Source of the DNA: Marinitoga piezophila KA3
GTDB taxonomy: Bacteria > Thermotogota > Thermotogae > Petrotogales > Petrotogaceae
NCBI RefSeq assembly: GCF_000255135.1
Contig: NC_016751.1
Coordinates: forward strand, 124,001 to 188,000
Direction of reading: 5' to 3'
Length of the DNA stretch: 64,000 nucleotides
The notes beneath the pieces are model-generated. The model did not search any database, was not told the origin of the DNA, and saw only the letters and a program-made list of their open reading frames with translations. Of the stretch, positions 8,035 to 16,759 are shown in pieces. Within the stretch, counting starts at the first letter, position 1. Each line of letters starts with the position of its first letter. The translations under genes and the position numbers were made by a program.

Positions 8035-8701
8035 CTAATGTCACCTCTTTTTTAGAACGAATAAATTCGTAATTTTCATTAATATAATGAATGCCATTTC
8101 TTACAAGTGTCAATGATGCAAGAAAATAAACTATAAATCTCAATCTATTTTTGTTTGAAAGGATATACAATTCTTGTAAAGTAAATCTTTCCATTTTTTC
8201 AAGTTCTTCTATAGCTTCTTCTACTGTAAAACCTTCACGTAATATTTCTAATTTATGCTGAAGCCGTATATAATCTGTCATATATAAGTCTAACTGTTCA
8301 TAAATTTTCTTTTTATCAAATCTCATAGCCTTAACTCTAATGGGTTTCTTAGTATTATTTTTTCCAAAATTATCCTTAAGTTTTTCCATAGCTTTCTTTA
8401 TTTGATCATAATCCTCGATAATATTATATAATGTATTTTTTTGACGTGTAAACTCTTTATCTTCATTGGCTTTTGGTAATAATTCTTTTGATTTTAATAA
8501 AGTTAGATAAGATGCAATTCTTAAGAACTCACCAATATCATTTAAATTGTCATAATTTTTTTCTATATATTCGTTAAATATATCAGCAATATAAGATACC
8601 GGTAGCATACGCACCGGTATCTTTTTTTCTCTTATAAGGTCAACTAAAACTTCAAAAGGGCCTGAAAAGATATCCAATTCAATATTTATGTCGGAAAACA
8701 T
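8024..8701 (-). CDS. scpA: segregation and condensation protein A (kleisin)
   Basis: ScpA is the kleisin that bridges the Smc heads. The 225-residue protein begins with the family hallmark Phe-Ser-Gly-Pro-Phe-Glu-Val-Leu-Val-Asp-Leu-Ile (usually F-x-G-P-L-D-L-L-L-x-L-I). It continues with the helical N-terminal domain (Ile-Ala-Ser-Tyr-Leu-Thr-Leu-Leu-Lys-Ser-Lys-Glu-Leu-Leu-Pro), a charged linker and a C-terminal winged helix. It lies four bases after trpS and overlaps scpB, forming the operon trpS-scpA-scpB-rluB. Confidence 0.9.
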   Translation of the reverse strand: MFSDINIELDIFSGPFEVLVDLIREKKIPVRMLPVSYIADIFNEYIEKNYDNLNDIGEFLRIASYLTLLKSKELLPKANEDKEFTRQKNTLYNIIEDYDQIKKAMEKLKDNFGKNNTKKPIRVKAMRFDKKKIYEQLDLYMTDYIRLQHKLEILREGFTVEEAIEELEKMERFTLQELYILSNKNRLRFIVYFLASLTLVRNGIHYINENYEFIRSKKEVTLGAE

Positions 8702-8705
8702 ATAA

Positions 8706-9683
8706 TCACCACCTGAGGTTCATAGCCTCCTTAACTTCTTCCATAGTTTTTTTCGCTACAGCGGAGGCCTTTTTATTACCTTCATGAATCACATTTAAAA
8801 CATCTTCATCTGAAATTTTTTCGTATTTTTCCCATATTGGTTTTAAACGTTCTTCCATATTTTTTAATAATAATTTTTTACATTGAACACAGCCAATATC
8901 AGCAGTTGTACATCCTTTTACAACCCAATCCAGCTCTTCTTGATTTAAAGTAAATGCTTTATGATATTCCCAAACAGGGCATTTTTCTGGAGTGCCAGGA
9001 TCTGTTCTTCTCATTCTTGCAGGATCTGTCATCATTGGCATTATCTTTTTCTTCAATGATTCGTGGTCTTCATCTATCATTATAATGTTTCCATAACTCT
9101 TTGACATCTTCCTACCATCGGTACCAGGCAATTTTGGTATTCTTGTAACAATTGGTTCTGGCTCCGGAAATACTTCTTTATATAAATTATTAAATCTCCT
9201 TACAATTTCTCTACTTAATTCAATATGATAAACCTGATCTTCACCAACCGGAACGCCTGTTGCTTTATATAAAATAATATCAGCAGTTTGCAAAACTGGA
9301 TAAGTTAAAAATCCAGCAGTTGATAAATCCCTATTTTCAAGATTTTCTTTTAAATCTTTATAAGTTGGTATTCTTTCTAATCTGCTAACAGAAACGAGCA
9401 TATTTAATAAAAGATATAATTCGGCATGTTCCTTAATCGCAGATTGAACAAATATTACAGATTTTTCTGGATCAATTCCAGCAGCAAGATATCCTCTTAC
9501 TATATCAATTGTAGATTGGTATATCTTATGACTTTCTTCTTTGTGAGTGGTCAATGCATGCCAGTCTGCAACAAAAAAGAAAGTTTCATTTCCTTCATCC
9601 TGCAATCTTTTCCAATCTTCTAACACCAAAACATGACCAAGATGTAATTTTCCAGTTGCACGCATACCACTTAAAATTCTCAC
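8706..9683 (-). CDS. trpS: tryptophanyl-tRNA synthetase with iron-sulfur cluster motif
   Basis: This class Ic synthetase charges tRNA-Trp. The 325-residue protein has the HIGH-type motif Gly-Lys-Leu-His-Leu-Gly-His (residues 11-17) and the Lys-Met-Ser-Lys-Ser loop (192-196). Cysteines 235, 258, 265 and 268 give exactly Cys-x22-Cys-x6-Cys-x2-Cys, the arrangement that holds a [4Fe-4S] cluster in Thermotoga maritima TrpRS and is thought to help recognise the anticodon. The start is GTG 9683, six bases after GGAGGG; the ATG two bases before it is followed at once by a stop codon. It is the first gene of a leftward operon with scpA, scpB and rluB, and it shares a divergent control region with the gene at 9780. 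Confidence 0.95.
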   Translation of the reverse strand: MRILSGMRATGKLHLGHVLVLEDWKRLQDEGNETFFFVADWHALTTHKEESHKIYQSTIDIVRGYLAAGIDPEKSVIFVQSAIKEHAELYLLLNMLVSVSRLERIPTYKDLKENLENRDLSTAGFLTYPVLQTADIILYKATGVPVGEDQVYHIELSREIVRRFNNLYKEVFPEPEPIVTRIPKLPGTDGRKMSKSYGNIIMIDEDHESLKKKIMPMMTDPARMRRTDPGTPEKCPVWEYHKAFTLNQEELDWVVKGCTTADIGCVQCKKLLLKNMEERLKPIWEKYEKISDEDVLNVIHEGNKKASAVAKKTMEEVKEAMNLRW

Positions 9684-9721
9684 ATAAAACCCTCCTTTTT
9701 TCCCGTTTACTCTTTTTATTT

Positions 9722-9738
9722 TACCACATTTTGTGGTA
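9722..9738. promoter_or_regulatory. 17-bp inverted repeat in the divergent trpS control region
   Basis: TACCACA (9722-9728) and TGTGGTA (9732-9738) are separated by TTT. The palindrome lies between trpS (leftward) and the membrane-protein gene (rightward). It overlaps the probable -35 zone of a rightward promoter with -10 TATACT at 9742-9747. It is too short and too poorly followed by T residues to be a terminator, so a protein-binding site is more likely. Confidence 0.4.
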
Positions 9739-9779
9739 TTATATACTATGAAAAATAAAAATTCAAGGGGGTAACTTAA

Positions 9780-10403
9780 ATGAAAGATTCAAATGCTCAA
9801 CAGAAAAGAGGTTTCTCAAATAATTTTATTTTGATAGCCTTATTATTTATACTGGCAATAAGTATTGTAAATATTTTTATGGTTAAAAATATGAAAACAA
9901 ATTTCAAGGTAATAAAAAGCGATAATTATTATTATATAAATGACGATAAAAGCGTTGTAATGTTTTCTAAAGTTGAAATTCAGGCTGAAGATGAAAAATC
10001 TTATAACCGATTAATTGAAAATTATGATAAACCTGATGAAGAAAAAAGAAAGGCATATGAACAATTTTTATCAAAATTAACAGAAAATACAGGGCGTGAT
10101 TTCAAATTAGTATCTTTAGAATCATCATTGACTACAAACAATAATAATTATACAATATATGTCAATGAAAAAGCTGTGATTTTTGGATTTATTAAAGATT
10201 TAGGTAATAACAAATATGAATTTTCTCTTAATTCACAAAAAATGAATCTGGCAAATTCTACATTATATATTTATAAACCTAAAAATTGGGAGTTTATTGA
10301 AACATATCCTCAGCCAACAGAAATTACTGAAGATTATTTGTTATGGAAGGATGCTGGCGAAATTGAATTTCCAACAATAAAATTAGAAAGGGTTGAAAAA
10401 TGA
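9780..10403 (+). CDS. membrane-anchored protein of unknown function (DUF4897-like)
   Basis: The 207-residue protein has a short cytoplasmic N-terminus, one membrane segment (about residues 15-35) and a 170-residue extracytoplasmic domain predicted to be mixed alpha/beta. I see no cysteine, catalytic triad or metal motif. It resembles a family that I associate with Thermotogota (DUF4897), but that link is from memory and weak. A GGGGGT ribosome site precedes the ATG. Its stop overlaps the next start (ATGA at 10400), so the two genes are translationally coupled. Confidence 0.55.
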   Translation: MKDSNAQQKRGFSNNFILIALLFILAISIVNIFMVKNMKTNFKVIKSDNYYYINDDKSVVMFSKVEIQAEDEKSYNRLIENYDKPDEEKRKAYEQFLSKLTENTGRDFKLVSLESSLTTNNNNYTIYVNEKAVIFGFIKDLGNNKYEFSLNSQKMNLANSTLYIYKPKNWEFIETYPQPTEITEDYLLWKDAGEIEFPTIKLERVEK

Positions 10404-11029
10404 TAACGCTAATCATTTTTATATGGTTAATAGGATTATCTATTATATCTCTTATTAATCTCTCCTTATTAATTTCATTATGGAAAAAATTTAATAGTTT
10501 TTCTATAACAATTGATTCTTCCATTGAGGATCAAACAAATACTTTATTAGCACGTTTTCAAAAAATAACCTCGTCAAGACTAAGGGCTTTAGATAACAAA
10601 ATCGAAATTCTTGATCAACTTATAAAAGATGCCGATGAAGCATATATGAAATCTTTTTCGATGCTTACTGATCTTGAGAAAAAAACAGATGAGCTAAAAA
10701 GAGAAAGAACAAATTTAAAGATAAAACAGGAAAAAAGAAGATTAGCGGAATCGTCTTCGCCTATGAAAGAGAAACATATCCCAAAAATAGATTATCAGCA
10801 ACGTGAAATATCAATTGGATACAACAGAGAAAATATTGAAAAAAATTATAAAACACATGTAATTGAAAAAGAAATTGAAGAAGAAAAAAGTCCGGAACAA
10901 ATTTTAAAAGAAAAAATAATTGAATATTATGATAAGGGAATGAGCATACAGGAAATTGCAAAAATGCTTGATAAAGGATCAGGTGAGATAAAACTTATAA
11001 TAAACTTATACCATAAAAATAAAAAATAA
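10400..11029 (+). CDS. membrane-anchored coiled-coil protein with C-terminal HTH-like segment
   Basis: The 209-residue product has one N-terminal membrane helix (about 2-28) and a long charged coiled coil (about 40-110: Arg-Leu-Arg-Ala-Leu-Asp-Asn-Lys-Ile-Glu, then Glu-Lys-Lys-Thr-Asp-Glu-Leu-Lys). A hydrophilic linker follows, then a C-terminal helix-turn-helix-like unit (Tyr-Tyr-Asp-Lys-Gly-Met-Ser-Ile-Gln-Glu-Ile-Ala-Lys-Met-Leu). This layout is like the DUF6115-type proteins found beside flagellar or cell-envelope genes in other bacteria. It could link the membrane to DNA or to a protein partner. The gene is coupled to the preceding one and ends at a shared bidirectional terminator. Confidence 0.55.
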   Translation: MITLIIFIWLIGLSIISLINLSLLISLWKKFNSFSITIDSSIEDQTNTLLARFQKITSSRLRALDNKIEILDQLIKDADEAYMKSFSMLTDLEKKTDELKRERTNLKIKQEKRRLAESSSPMKEKHIPKIDYQQREISIGYNRENIEKNYKTHVIEKEIEEEKSPEQILKEKIIEYYDKGMSIQEIAKMLDKGSGEIKLIINLYHKNKK

Positions 11030-11045
11030 AAAATTTAGTTGTTAT

Positions 11046-11086
11046 AAAATATAGGGAATAGCCATTTGACTATTCCCTATATTTTA
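11046..11086. terminator. bidirectional terminator
   Basis: A 15-bp stem, AAATATAGGGAATAG and CTATTCCCTATATTT, encloses an 8-base loop, with T/A runs on both sides. It lies between convergent genes (10400 gene rightward, gcvPB leftward) and can serve both. Confidence 0.85.
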
Positions 11087-11088
11087 TA

Positions 11089-12516
11089 TTAAAATCTTAC
11101 TTTTAACTCTTTATTAGCAACCTTTTCATCTAATCTCCTAACAGGTGTATTTCGAGGGGCACCTTTTAGAATTTCTGCATCTGATTTTGCTTCTTCTAAT
11201 ATTTTATGCATAACATCTACAAAATGGTCTAATTCTTCTTTAGATTCTGTTTCTGTTGGCTCAATCATCATAGCTTCATGCACAATCAATGGGAAATAAA
11301 TTGTTGGTGGATGAATGCCATAATCAAGCAACCTTTTAGCAAAATCAAGAGTTTTTACTCCATATTCTTTTAAGAATGTTCCATCGATGATAAATTCGTG
11401 TTTGCATACTTCATCATAAGCAATTTTAAATTCTTTTTCCAATTTCTTTCTTAAATAATTTGCATTTAATACAGCCATTTCACTTGCGAATTTTAATCCA
11501 TCATGACCCATTGAAAGAATATAAGTATAAGCTCTTACCATTACAGAGAAATTTCCATAGAATGTTCTTAATCTTCCGATACTTTTAGGGATATCATAGT
11601 TTAAATAATATTTTCCATCTTCATTTAAGTCTACAACTGGTTTAGGCAAATAATCTTTTAATTTAGCTTTTACTCCAACAGGCCCGCTTCCAGGTCCACC
11701 CATTCCATGTGGAGTTGAGAAAGTTTTATGAAGGTTAACATGAACTATATCAAATCCCATATCTCCAGGTCTAACCTTACCCATTATTGCATTTAAGTTA
11801 GCTCCATCATAGTAAAGAAGGGCATTATGTTCATGAGCTAATTTTGCAATTTCAAGAATATCCTTTTCAAATAAACCAAGAGTATTTGGATTTGTAAGCA
11901 TGATAGCTGCTACAGTATCATCCATTTTTTCTTTAAATTCTTCAAGGTCAACCCTTCCATCAGGACCTGATTTTACTTCAATAACATCAAAACCAGCCAT
12001 TTTAGCTGATGCAGGGTTTGTTCCGTGAGCTGAGTCAGGCAAAATAACCTTTGTTTTATTTGTATATCCATTATCATCGATGTATTTTCTTACAATAAGC
12101 ATTCCTGTAAGTTCACCATGAGCACCTGCTGCAGGTTGTAATGTAACAGCATCCATACCAGTGATTTCGCCAAGGTAATTCTGAAGATTGTACATTAATT
12201 CAAGAGCACCTTGAGTATATTCTTCATCTATATATGGATGTATGTTGTTAAATAATCCAGCCATTTCTTCGTTAATCATAGGATTATATTTCATTGTACA
12301 TGAACCTAATGGATAAAATCCACTATCAACAGAATGATTCTTTCTTTCTAAATCATTGTAATGTCTTACGACTTCAAGTTCAAAAACCTGTGGAAGATTT
12401 GGTTTTTCTTTTCTAATTAATTCATCTTCCATTTCGATTTTTTGTTCTGGTACATCTAATTTAGGCAATGAAAATGATGTTCTTCCTTCTTTTGACTTTT
12501 CAAAGATTAATTTCAT
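11089..12516 (-). CDS. gcvPB: glycine decarboxylase P-protein, subunit 2
   Basis: With GcvPA it forms the PLP-dependent P-protein, which decarboxylates glycine and passes the aminomethyl group to the lipoyl arm of GcvH. The 475-residue subunit carries the PLP lysine in [13 protein letters not shown], and the cofactor-loop Gly-Gly-Pro-Gly-Ser-Gly-Pro-Val-Gly. It starts at ATG 12516 behind AGGTAGGTGA, overlapping gcvPA by 17 bases; an upstream GTG at 12525 lies within that site. Two separate P subunits are normal for many thermophiles and Gram-positives. No lipoamide dehydrogenase gene is in this operon. Confidence 0.95.
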   Translation of the reverse strand: MKLIFEKSKEGRTSFSLPKLDVPEQKIEMEDELIRKEKPNLPQVFELEVVRHYNDLERKNHSVDSGFYPLGSCTMKYNPMINEEMAGLFNNIHPYIDEEYTQGALELMYNLQNYLGEITGMDAVTLQPAAGAHGELTGMLIVRKYIDDNGYTNKTKVILPDSAHGTNPASAKMAGFDVIEVKSGPDGRVDLEEFKEKMDDTVAAIMLTNPNTLGLFEKDILEIAKLAHEHNALLYYDGANLNAIMGKVRPGDMGFDIVHVNLHKTFSTPHGMGGPGSGPVGVKAKLKDYLPKPVVDLNEDGKYYLNYDIPKSIGRLRTFYGNFSVMVRAYTYILSMGHDGLKFASEMAVLNANYLRKKLEKEFKIAYDEVCKHEFIIDGTFLKEYGVKTLDFAKRLLDYGIHPPTIYFPLIVHEAMMIEPTETESKEELDHFVDVMHKILEEAKSDAEILKGAPRNTPVRRLDEKVANKELKVRF

Positions 12517-13858
12517 CGATTTCACCTACCTTAGAAATCAAGTAGTCAATTTCTTCTTTTGTATTTAATTCAGTTGCGCAGAATAAACCATAATTATTTA
12601 ATTCATTATAGAATTTTCCAAGATTTAATGGACCAACAAATTTTTCTTCATATAATTTCTTATTAAATTCATCAAGATCGAATTTTGGTTTTAAAACAAA
12701 TTCATTAAAGAAAGGTCCTTCAAATACAGGTTCAAACTTTTCTGTTTCCATTAATTTTTTAGCAAGATAATGTGCTTTTTGATAGTTTTGATATGCGATT
12801 TCAGCTAAACCTTCTTTTCCAACAACACTTAGATAAACGGAAGATAAAACAGCCATTAAAGCATGGTTAGAACATATATTTGAAGTGGCTTTTGCTCTTC
12901 TGATGTGTTGCTCTCTTGTTTGAAGAACCATAACAAAACCTCTATTTCCATCAGCATCTACAGTTTCACCTATAATTCTTCCAGGCATCTGTCTTATGTA
13001 TTGCTTTTTAGAAGCAAAAAATCCAAATGTTGGACCGCCAAAAGACATATAATTTCCAATAGATTGTCCTTCGCCAACTACAATATCAGCACCAAGTTTT
13101 CCGGGTGCTTCTAATAATCCAAGTGCAATAGGATATGCATTAACTATAAGTAATACTTTTTCTGGTAATACTTCTTTTATAGCTTTTATATTTTCCACAA
13201 CACCAAAGAAATTAGGATATGAGATTACTACGGAACTTATATCTTCTGTTAATTTTGATTTTAAATCTTCTATATCAATTCTTCCTGTTTTTTCATCATA
13301 TTTTACAGTTTCTAATTCCAGATTCTGTGATTCTATGTATGTTCTTGAAACCTCAATATATTCAGGATGTAAGGAAGAAGCTACTAAAGTTTTATATTTT
13401 TTATTTATTCTTGAAGCCATTAAAATAGCTTCTGCTACAGCACTTCCTCCGTCATACATTGAAGAGTTTGCAACTTCCATACCTGTTAATTCACAAATAG
13501 CAGTTTGAAATTCATATAATGCTTGTAATGTACCTTGAGAAACTTCAGCTTGATAAGGAGTATAAGCAGTTAAAAAATTTCTTTTGGTTGCAAGTTGATA
13601 TACAGCTGAAGGAATATAATGTTTATAAATTCCGGCGCCCCTAAACATTGCATATTCATCAAGATTTATTGTTCTATTAGCCAATTCCATAATTTCTCTT
13701 CTTACTTCAATTTCTGATTTTGATTCAGGAATATTTAAATCACCTTCAAAAAGTTTGGGAATATCTGAATATAATTCCTTAATATTTTTAATTCCAATAA
13801 CTTCCATCATTTCTTTAATATCTTCTTCTGTATGTGGAATGTATGGATATTTTTTCAC
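12500..13858 (-). CDS. gcvPA: glycine decarboxylase P-protein, subunit 1
   Basis: This 452-residue subunit has the PLP-transferase fold but not the PLP lysine, as expected for the partner of GcvPB. Family motifs include Pro-His-Thr-Glu-Glu-Asp-Ile near the N-terminus, [14 protein letters not shown] and the Gly-Glu-Gly-Gln-Ser region. I chose the GTG at 13858, five bases after GAGGTGA, because the product then begins Met-Lys-Lys-Tyr-Pro-Tyr-Ile-Pro-His as homologues do; the GTG at 13867 lies in the ribosome site. A hairpin separates it from gcvH. Confidence 0.95.
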   Translation of the reverse strand: MKKYPYIPHTEEDIKEMMEVIGIKNIKELYSDIPKLFEGDLNIPESKSEIEVRREIMELANRTINLDEYAMFRGAGIYKHYIPSAVYQLATKRNFLTAYTPYQAEVSQGTLQALYEFQTAICELTGMEVANSSMYDGGSAVAEAILMASRINKKYKTLVASSLHPEYIEVSRTYIESQNLELETVKYDEKTGRIDIEDLKSKLTEDISSVVISYPNFFGVVENIKAIKEVLPEKVLLIVNAYPIALGLLEAPGKLGADIVVGEGQSIGNYMSFGGPTFGFFASKKQYIRQMPGRIIGETVDADGNRGFVMVLQTREQHIRRAKATSNICSNHALMAVLSSVYLSVVGKEGLAEIAYQNYQKAHYLAKKLMETEKFEPVFEGPFFNEFVLKPKFDLDEFNKKLYEEKFVGPLNLGKFYNELNNYGLFCATELNTKEEIDYLISKVGEIDEINL

Positions 13859-13877
13859 CAATGTCACCTCACTTTTA

Positions 13878-13913
13878 AAATTTCAAAAGACCCGGAAAAC
13901 CGGGCCTGAAATT
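13878..13913 (-). promoter_or_regulatory. intercistronic hairpin between gcvH and gcvPA
   Basis: On the transcript, CCCGG-TTTT-CCGGG forms an inner stem, and AATTTCA pairs with TGAAATT as an outer stem. It is followed by CTTTT rather than a clean T run, and the next gene's ribosome site begins shortly after. It could be a leaky terminator or an RNA-processing/stability element that sets the ratio of GcvT/GcvH to GcvP. Confidence 0.5.
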
Positions 13914-14271
13914 ATAGAGAATTCTTATATTCTTCTTCAGATAATAATTCGTCTAATTCGCTTTCATCACTGATTTCCATTTTTACAATCCAACCAGCAT
14001 TTTCTGCATCATCATTTATTAGTTCAGGAGAAGCATCAAGTTCTGAATTTACTTCAATTACTTTTCCTGAAACAGGAGAGTAAACATCACTTGCAGATTT
14101 TACTGATTCAACAGCACAAAGAGCTTCACCTTTTTTGATTTCTTTTCCTTCTTCTGGTAAATCAACATATGTTATATCTCCAAGTTCTTCTGCTGCATGT
14201 GCTGTTATACCAATTGTTGCAATGTTACCTTCTACTTCTACCCATTCATGTGTTTTTGTATACTTTTTCAT
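13912..14271 (-). CDS. gcvH: glycine cleavage system H protein
   Basis: GcvH shuttles the aminomethyl intermediate between the P, T and L proteins on a lipoyl lysine. The 119-residue product is of standard length. It has the lipoylation site in Ala-Val-Glu-Ser-Val-Lys-Ser-Ala-Ser-Asp (the Lys is the modified residue), the N-terminal Thr-His-Glu-Trp-Val motif and the C-terminal Gly-Trp-Ile-Val-Lys. ATG 14271 is seven bases after GGAGGG, which makes it a better start than ATG 14277. gcvT is twelve bases upstream. Confidence 0.96.
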   Translation of the reverse strand: MKKYTKTHEWVEVEGNIATIGITAHAAEELGDITYVDLPEEGKEIKKGEALCAVESVKSASDVYSPVSGKVIEVNSELDASPELINDDAENAGWIVKMEISDESELDELLSEEEYKNSL

Positions 14272-14289
14272 TCTCATACCCTCCTAAAG

Positions 14290-15396
14290 TTATTTTCTTG
14301 TTTTTACACTACCTCTGTAAAATGGTATTTTTATTACTTTTGCCTTAACCCTTTTATTTCTTATTTCAACTTCAATTTCTGTATCTTTCTTATAATATGG
14401 TTTATTTAACATTGCTAATGCGATTGGCTTATTTAATGTAGGAGAAACTGTTCCACTGGTAATAAATCCAACTTCTTCATCACCAACAAAAACTTTATAA
14501 CCATGTCTTGGAATTCCTTTTTCAAGCATTTCTATTCCTTTTAATCTTCTTCTAATGCCAACTTCTTTTTCCTTCAATAAACCTTCTTTTCCAATAAAAT
14601 CCTTTTCGAAGTCAACAGCCCATTTTAATCCAGCTTCTAAAGCTGTTATTTCATCATTCATATCATTTCCGTATAATAAATATGTTGCTTCTAATCTTAA
14701 AGTATCTCTTGCACCAAGTCCTGCTGGTTTTCCATCGTATTTAGGAAGTAATTCCAATAATTTTCTCCACATTGGAACTGCTGCCTCTTTATCAAGATAA
14801 ATTTCAAAACCATCTTCGCCTGTATAACCTGTTCTTGAAATTAAACATTCAATTCCGTTAATTCTTCCTTCAGTGAAATTATAATATGAAATATTTTTCA
14901 AATCAACCCCTGAAATTTCTTGTAACATTTCTTCAGCTTTTGGTCCTTGAACAGCAATTTGTGCAATATTATCAGAAATATTTTTAACTTCTACTTCAAA
15001 ATCTTTTGCTTTTTCAGCAATCCAATTATAATCTTTTTCAATGTTAGAGGCATTTACAACCAACAATATATGTTCATCAGAATACTTATAAGCTAATAAA
15101 TCATCTATAACTCCACCATTTTCGTTAAGCATTGGAGAATATACGATTTCTTCTGGTTTTATTTTTTCAACATTATTGGTTATTAAATAATTTACAAACT
15201 TAACAGCATCTTTACCTTTTATATCAATTTCACCCATATGAGAAACATCAAAAATTCCAACGTTATTTCTTACAGCATTATGTTCTTCCTTAAGTGAAGA
15301 ATACCATACTGGCATTTCCCAACCACCAAATGGAACCATCTTTGCTCCTAACCTTACGTGTTCGTCATACAAAGGTGTTCTTTTTAAATTTTCCAT
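14290..15396 (-). CDS. gcvT: glycine cleavage system T protein (aminomethyltransferase)
   Basis: GcvT releases ammonia and transfers the one-carbon unit from GcvH to tetrahydrofolate, making 5,10-methylene-THF. The 368-residue protein is of standard length. It has Phe-Gly-Gly-Trp-Glu-Met-Pro-Val near the N-terminus, Phe-Asp-Val-Ser-His-Met-Gly-Glu, and the folate-binding region Ser-Arg-Thr-Gly-Tyr-Thr-Gly-Glu-Asp-Gly-Phe-Glu. Its ATG shares the last A of the TAA of the preceding small gene, so translation is coupled. Methylene-THF can be used by GlyA (22.4 kb). Confidence 0.95.
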   Translation of the reverse strand: MENLKRTPLYDEHVRLGAKMVPFGGWEMPVWYSSLKEEHNAVRNNVGIFDVSHMGEIDIKGKDAVKFVNYLITNNVEKIKPEEIVYSPMLNENGGVIDDLLAYKYSDEHILLVVNASNIEKDYNWIAEKAKDFEVEVKNISDNIAQIAVQGPKAEEMLQEISGVDLKNISYYNFTEGRINGIECLISRTGYTGEDGFEIYLDKEAAVPMWRKLLELLPKYDGKPAGLGARDTLRLEATYLLYGNDMNDEITALEAGLKWAVDFEKDFIGKEGLLKEKEVGIRRRLKGIEMLEKGIPRHGYKVFVGDEEVGFITSGTVSPTLNKPIALAMLNKPYYKKDTEIEVEIRNKRVKAKVIKIPFYRGSVKTRK

Positions 15397-15611
15397 TACT
15401 CTGCCTCCCTATTTTCAAGAATTTGTTTTGCAACATTATAATCTTCTTCATTTACATAAAGATTCATTATTGTGCCATTACCAAAAAATTCGCTCCCAAT
15501 ACCAATTTCTTTAGGAGCTTTTAATAATACATTTATTCCATTTGATTCGAGCAATTGTTTTATCATTTGAGCTTCAAAGTCATTAATGTGAGATTTTAAA
15601 ATTTTCCACAT
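15396..15611 (-). CDS. small DUF2007-like protein
   Basis: The 71-residue product (Met-Trp-Lys-Ile-Leu-Lys-Ser, then Asp-Phe-Glu-Ala-Gln-Met-Ile-Lys-Gln-Leu-Leu-Glu-Ser-Asn-Gly-Ile) follows the pattern of DUF2007 'putative signal transducing' proteins. These have a beta-alpha-beta fold resembling PII and unknown function. ATG 15611 lies after GAAGGTG; the longer frame from TTG 15629 has no ribosome site of its own. It is the first gene of the gcv operon and is coupled to gcvT, so a role in regulating glycine cleavage is possible but unproven. Confidence 0.7.
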   Translation of the reverse strand: MWKILKSHINDFEAQMIKQLLESNGINVLLKAPKEIGIGSEFFGNGTIMNLYVNEEDYNVAKQILENREAE

Positions 15612-15686
15612 TTTCACACCTTCTTTCAAATTCTATTATACATCTAAAATTTGTTTTTATAAAGAAAAGAAATTTTATAAAAAACA

Positions 15687-15727
15687 TGGTATAATATCAA
15701 TAAACGGCGATAATTGAAAAAAATTTC
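15687..15727 (+). promoter_or_regulatory. extended -10 promoter and leader element of pfkA
   Basis: TGGTATAAT (-10 at 15690-15695) has no recognisable -35 box. It is followed by an approximately 80-base leader that contains GAAAAAAATTTC (15716-15727), a 12-mer also found twice in the glyA/aminotransferase intergenic region. Confidence 0.5.
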
Positions 15728-15778
15728 ATATATTCATAGATTTTCATGTTTAATAACTTTTAAGGAGGGAGAGACAAA

Positions 15779-16747
15779 ATGCCTCAAATTAAGAAAATAG
15801 GTATTATAACAAGTGGTGGAGATGCTCCGGGGATGAATGCAGCAGTACGTGCTGTAACAAGAACAGCAACTTCAAATGGATTGGAAGTAATAGGATTCTA
15901 CAAAGGTTATGCAGGAATTCTTGATAAGGAATATACTGAATTGACTTATGCATCTGTTGGAGGAATAATGGAAAAAGGCGGAACTATTTTAAGAACTGCG
16001 AGGGTACCGGGATTTAAAGATCCTAATATTAGAGCAGAAGCAGCAAGAAATTTAAAAGAACTGGGTATAGATGCATTAATTGTAATTGGTGGTGAAGGAA
16101 GTTTAACAGGTGCTAAATTATTATATGAAGAACATGGAATACCAATTGTTGGAATTCCTGCTTCTATTGATAACGATATACCTGATACAGATATGGCAAT
16201 TGGTGTTGATACATGTTTAAATACAGCTGTAGACTCAATGCAAAAATTAAAAGATACAGCATCTTCTCATGAAAGAGCATTTATTGTAGAAGTAATGGGA
16301 AGAGGTTCTGGATATATAGCTTTAATGTCTGGTATAGCAGTTGGTGCTGAAGGAATAATAATTCCGGAATTGCCAATTGACTATGATCAATTAACAGATA
16401 AAATTTGGGAACAAAGAAAAAGAGGAAAAATAAATTGTATTATTGTTGTTGCAGAAGGTGCTGCAAGCGCATATACAGTTGCAAGACATTTTGAAAATAA
16501 AATAGGGTATGAAACAAGAATAACCATTTTAGGTCATATTCAAAGAGGAGGGTCACCAACTGCATTTGATAGAATATTAGCTTCAAGAATGGGTTATGAA
16601 GCTGTAAAGTTTTTGCTTAATGGAGAAGCTGGAGTTATGGTTGCTTTAAACAGAAGCAAACTAATAGCAGTTCCTATTGATAAAGTATTAAGTGAAAAGA
16701 AAGAGTTAGATTATGAATTAGTAAAATTAGCAAATACATTATCATAA
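15779..16747 (+). CDS. pfkA: 6-phosphofructokinase
   Basis: The enzyme phosphorylates fructose 6-phosphate to fructose 1,6-bisphosphate. The 322-residue protein is of normal group-A length, with Gly-Gly-Asp-Ala-Pro-Gly-Met-Asn at the N-terminus, the substrate motif Ile-Asp-Asn-Asp-Ile and the Glu-Val-Met-Gly-Arg-Gly-Ser-Gly-Tyr segment. The nucleotide motif reads Gly-Gly-Glu-Gly-Ser where E. coli has Gly-Gly-Asp-Gly-Ser. The Gly after the acidic residue is the usual sign of ATP rather than pyrophosphate use. A GGAGGGAGAG ribosome site precedes the ATG. It forms a two-gene glycolytic operon with pyk, twelve bases away. Confidence 0.95.
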   Translation: MPQIKKIGIITSGGDAPGMNAAVRAVTRTATSNGLEVIGFYKGYAGILDKEYTELTYASVGGIMEKGGTILRTARVPGFKDPNIRAEAARNLKELGIDALIVIGGEGSLTGAKLLYEEHGIPIVGIPASIDNDIPDTDMAIGVDTCLNTAVDSMQKLKDTASSHERAFIVEVMGRGSGYIALMSGIAVGAEGIIIPELPIDYDQLTDKIWEQRKRGKINCIIVVAEGAASAYTVARHFENKIGYETRITILGHIQRGGSPTAFDRILASRMGYEAVKFLLNGEAGVMVALNRSKLIAVPIDKVLSEKKELDYELVKLANTLS

Positions 16748-16759
16748 GGAGTGATGAGA

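Noticed and set aside
15612-15778. Glycine riboswitch at the head of the gcv operon
   Set aside because: Only a short leader exists before the first gene on the minus strand, and I see no tandem aptamer fold or conserved core.
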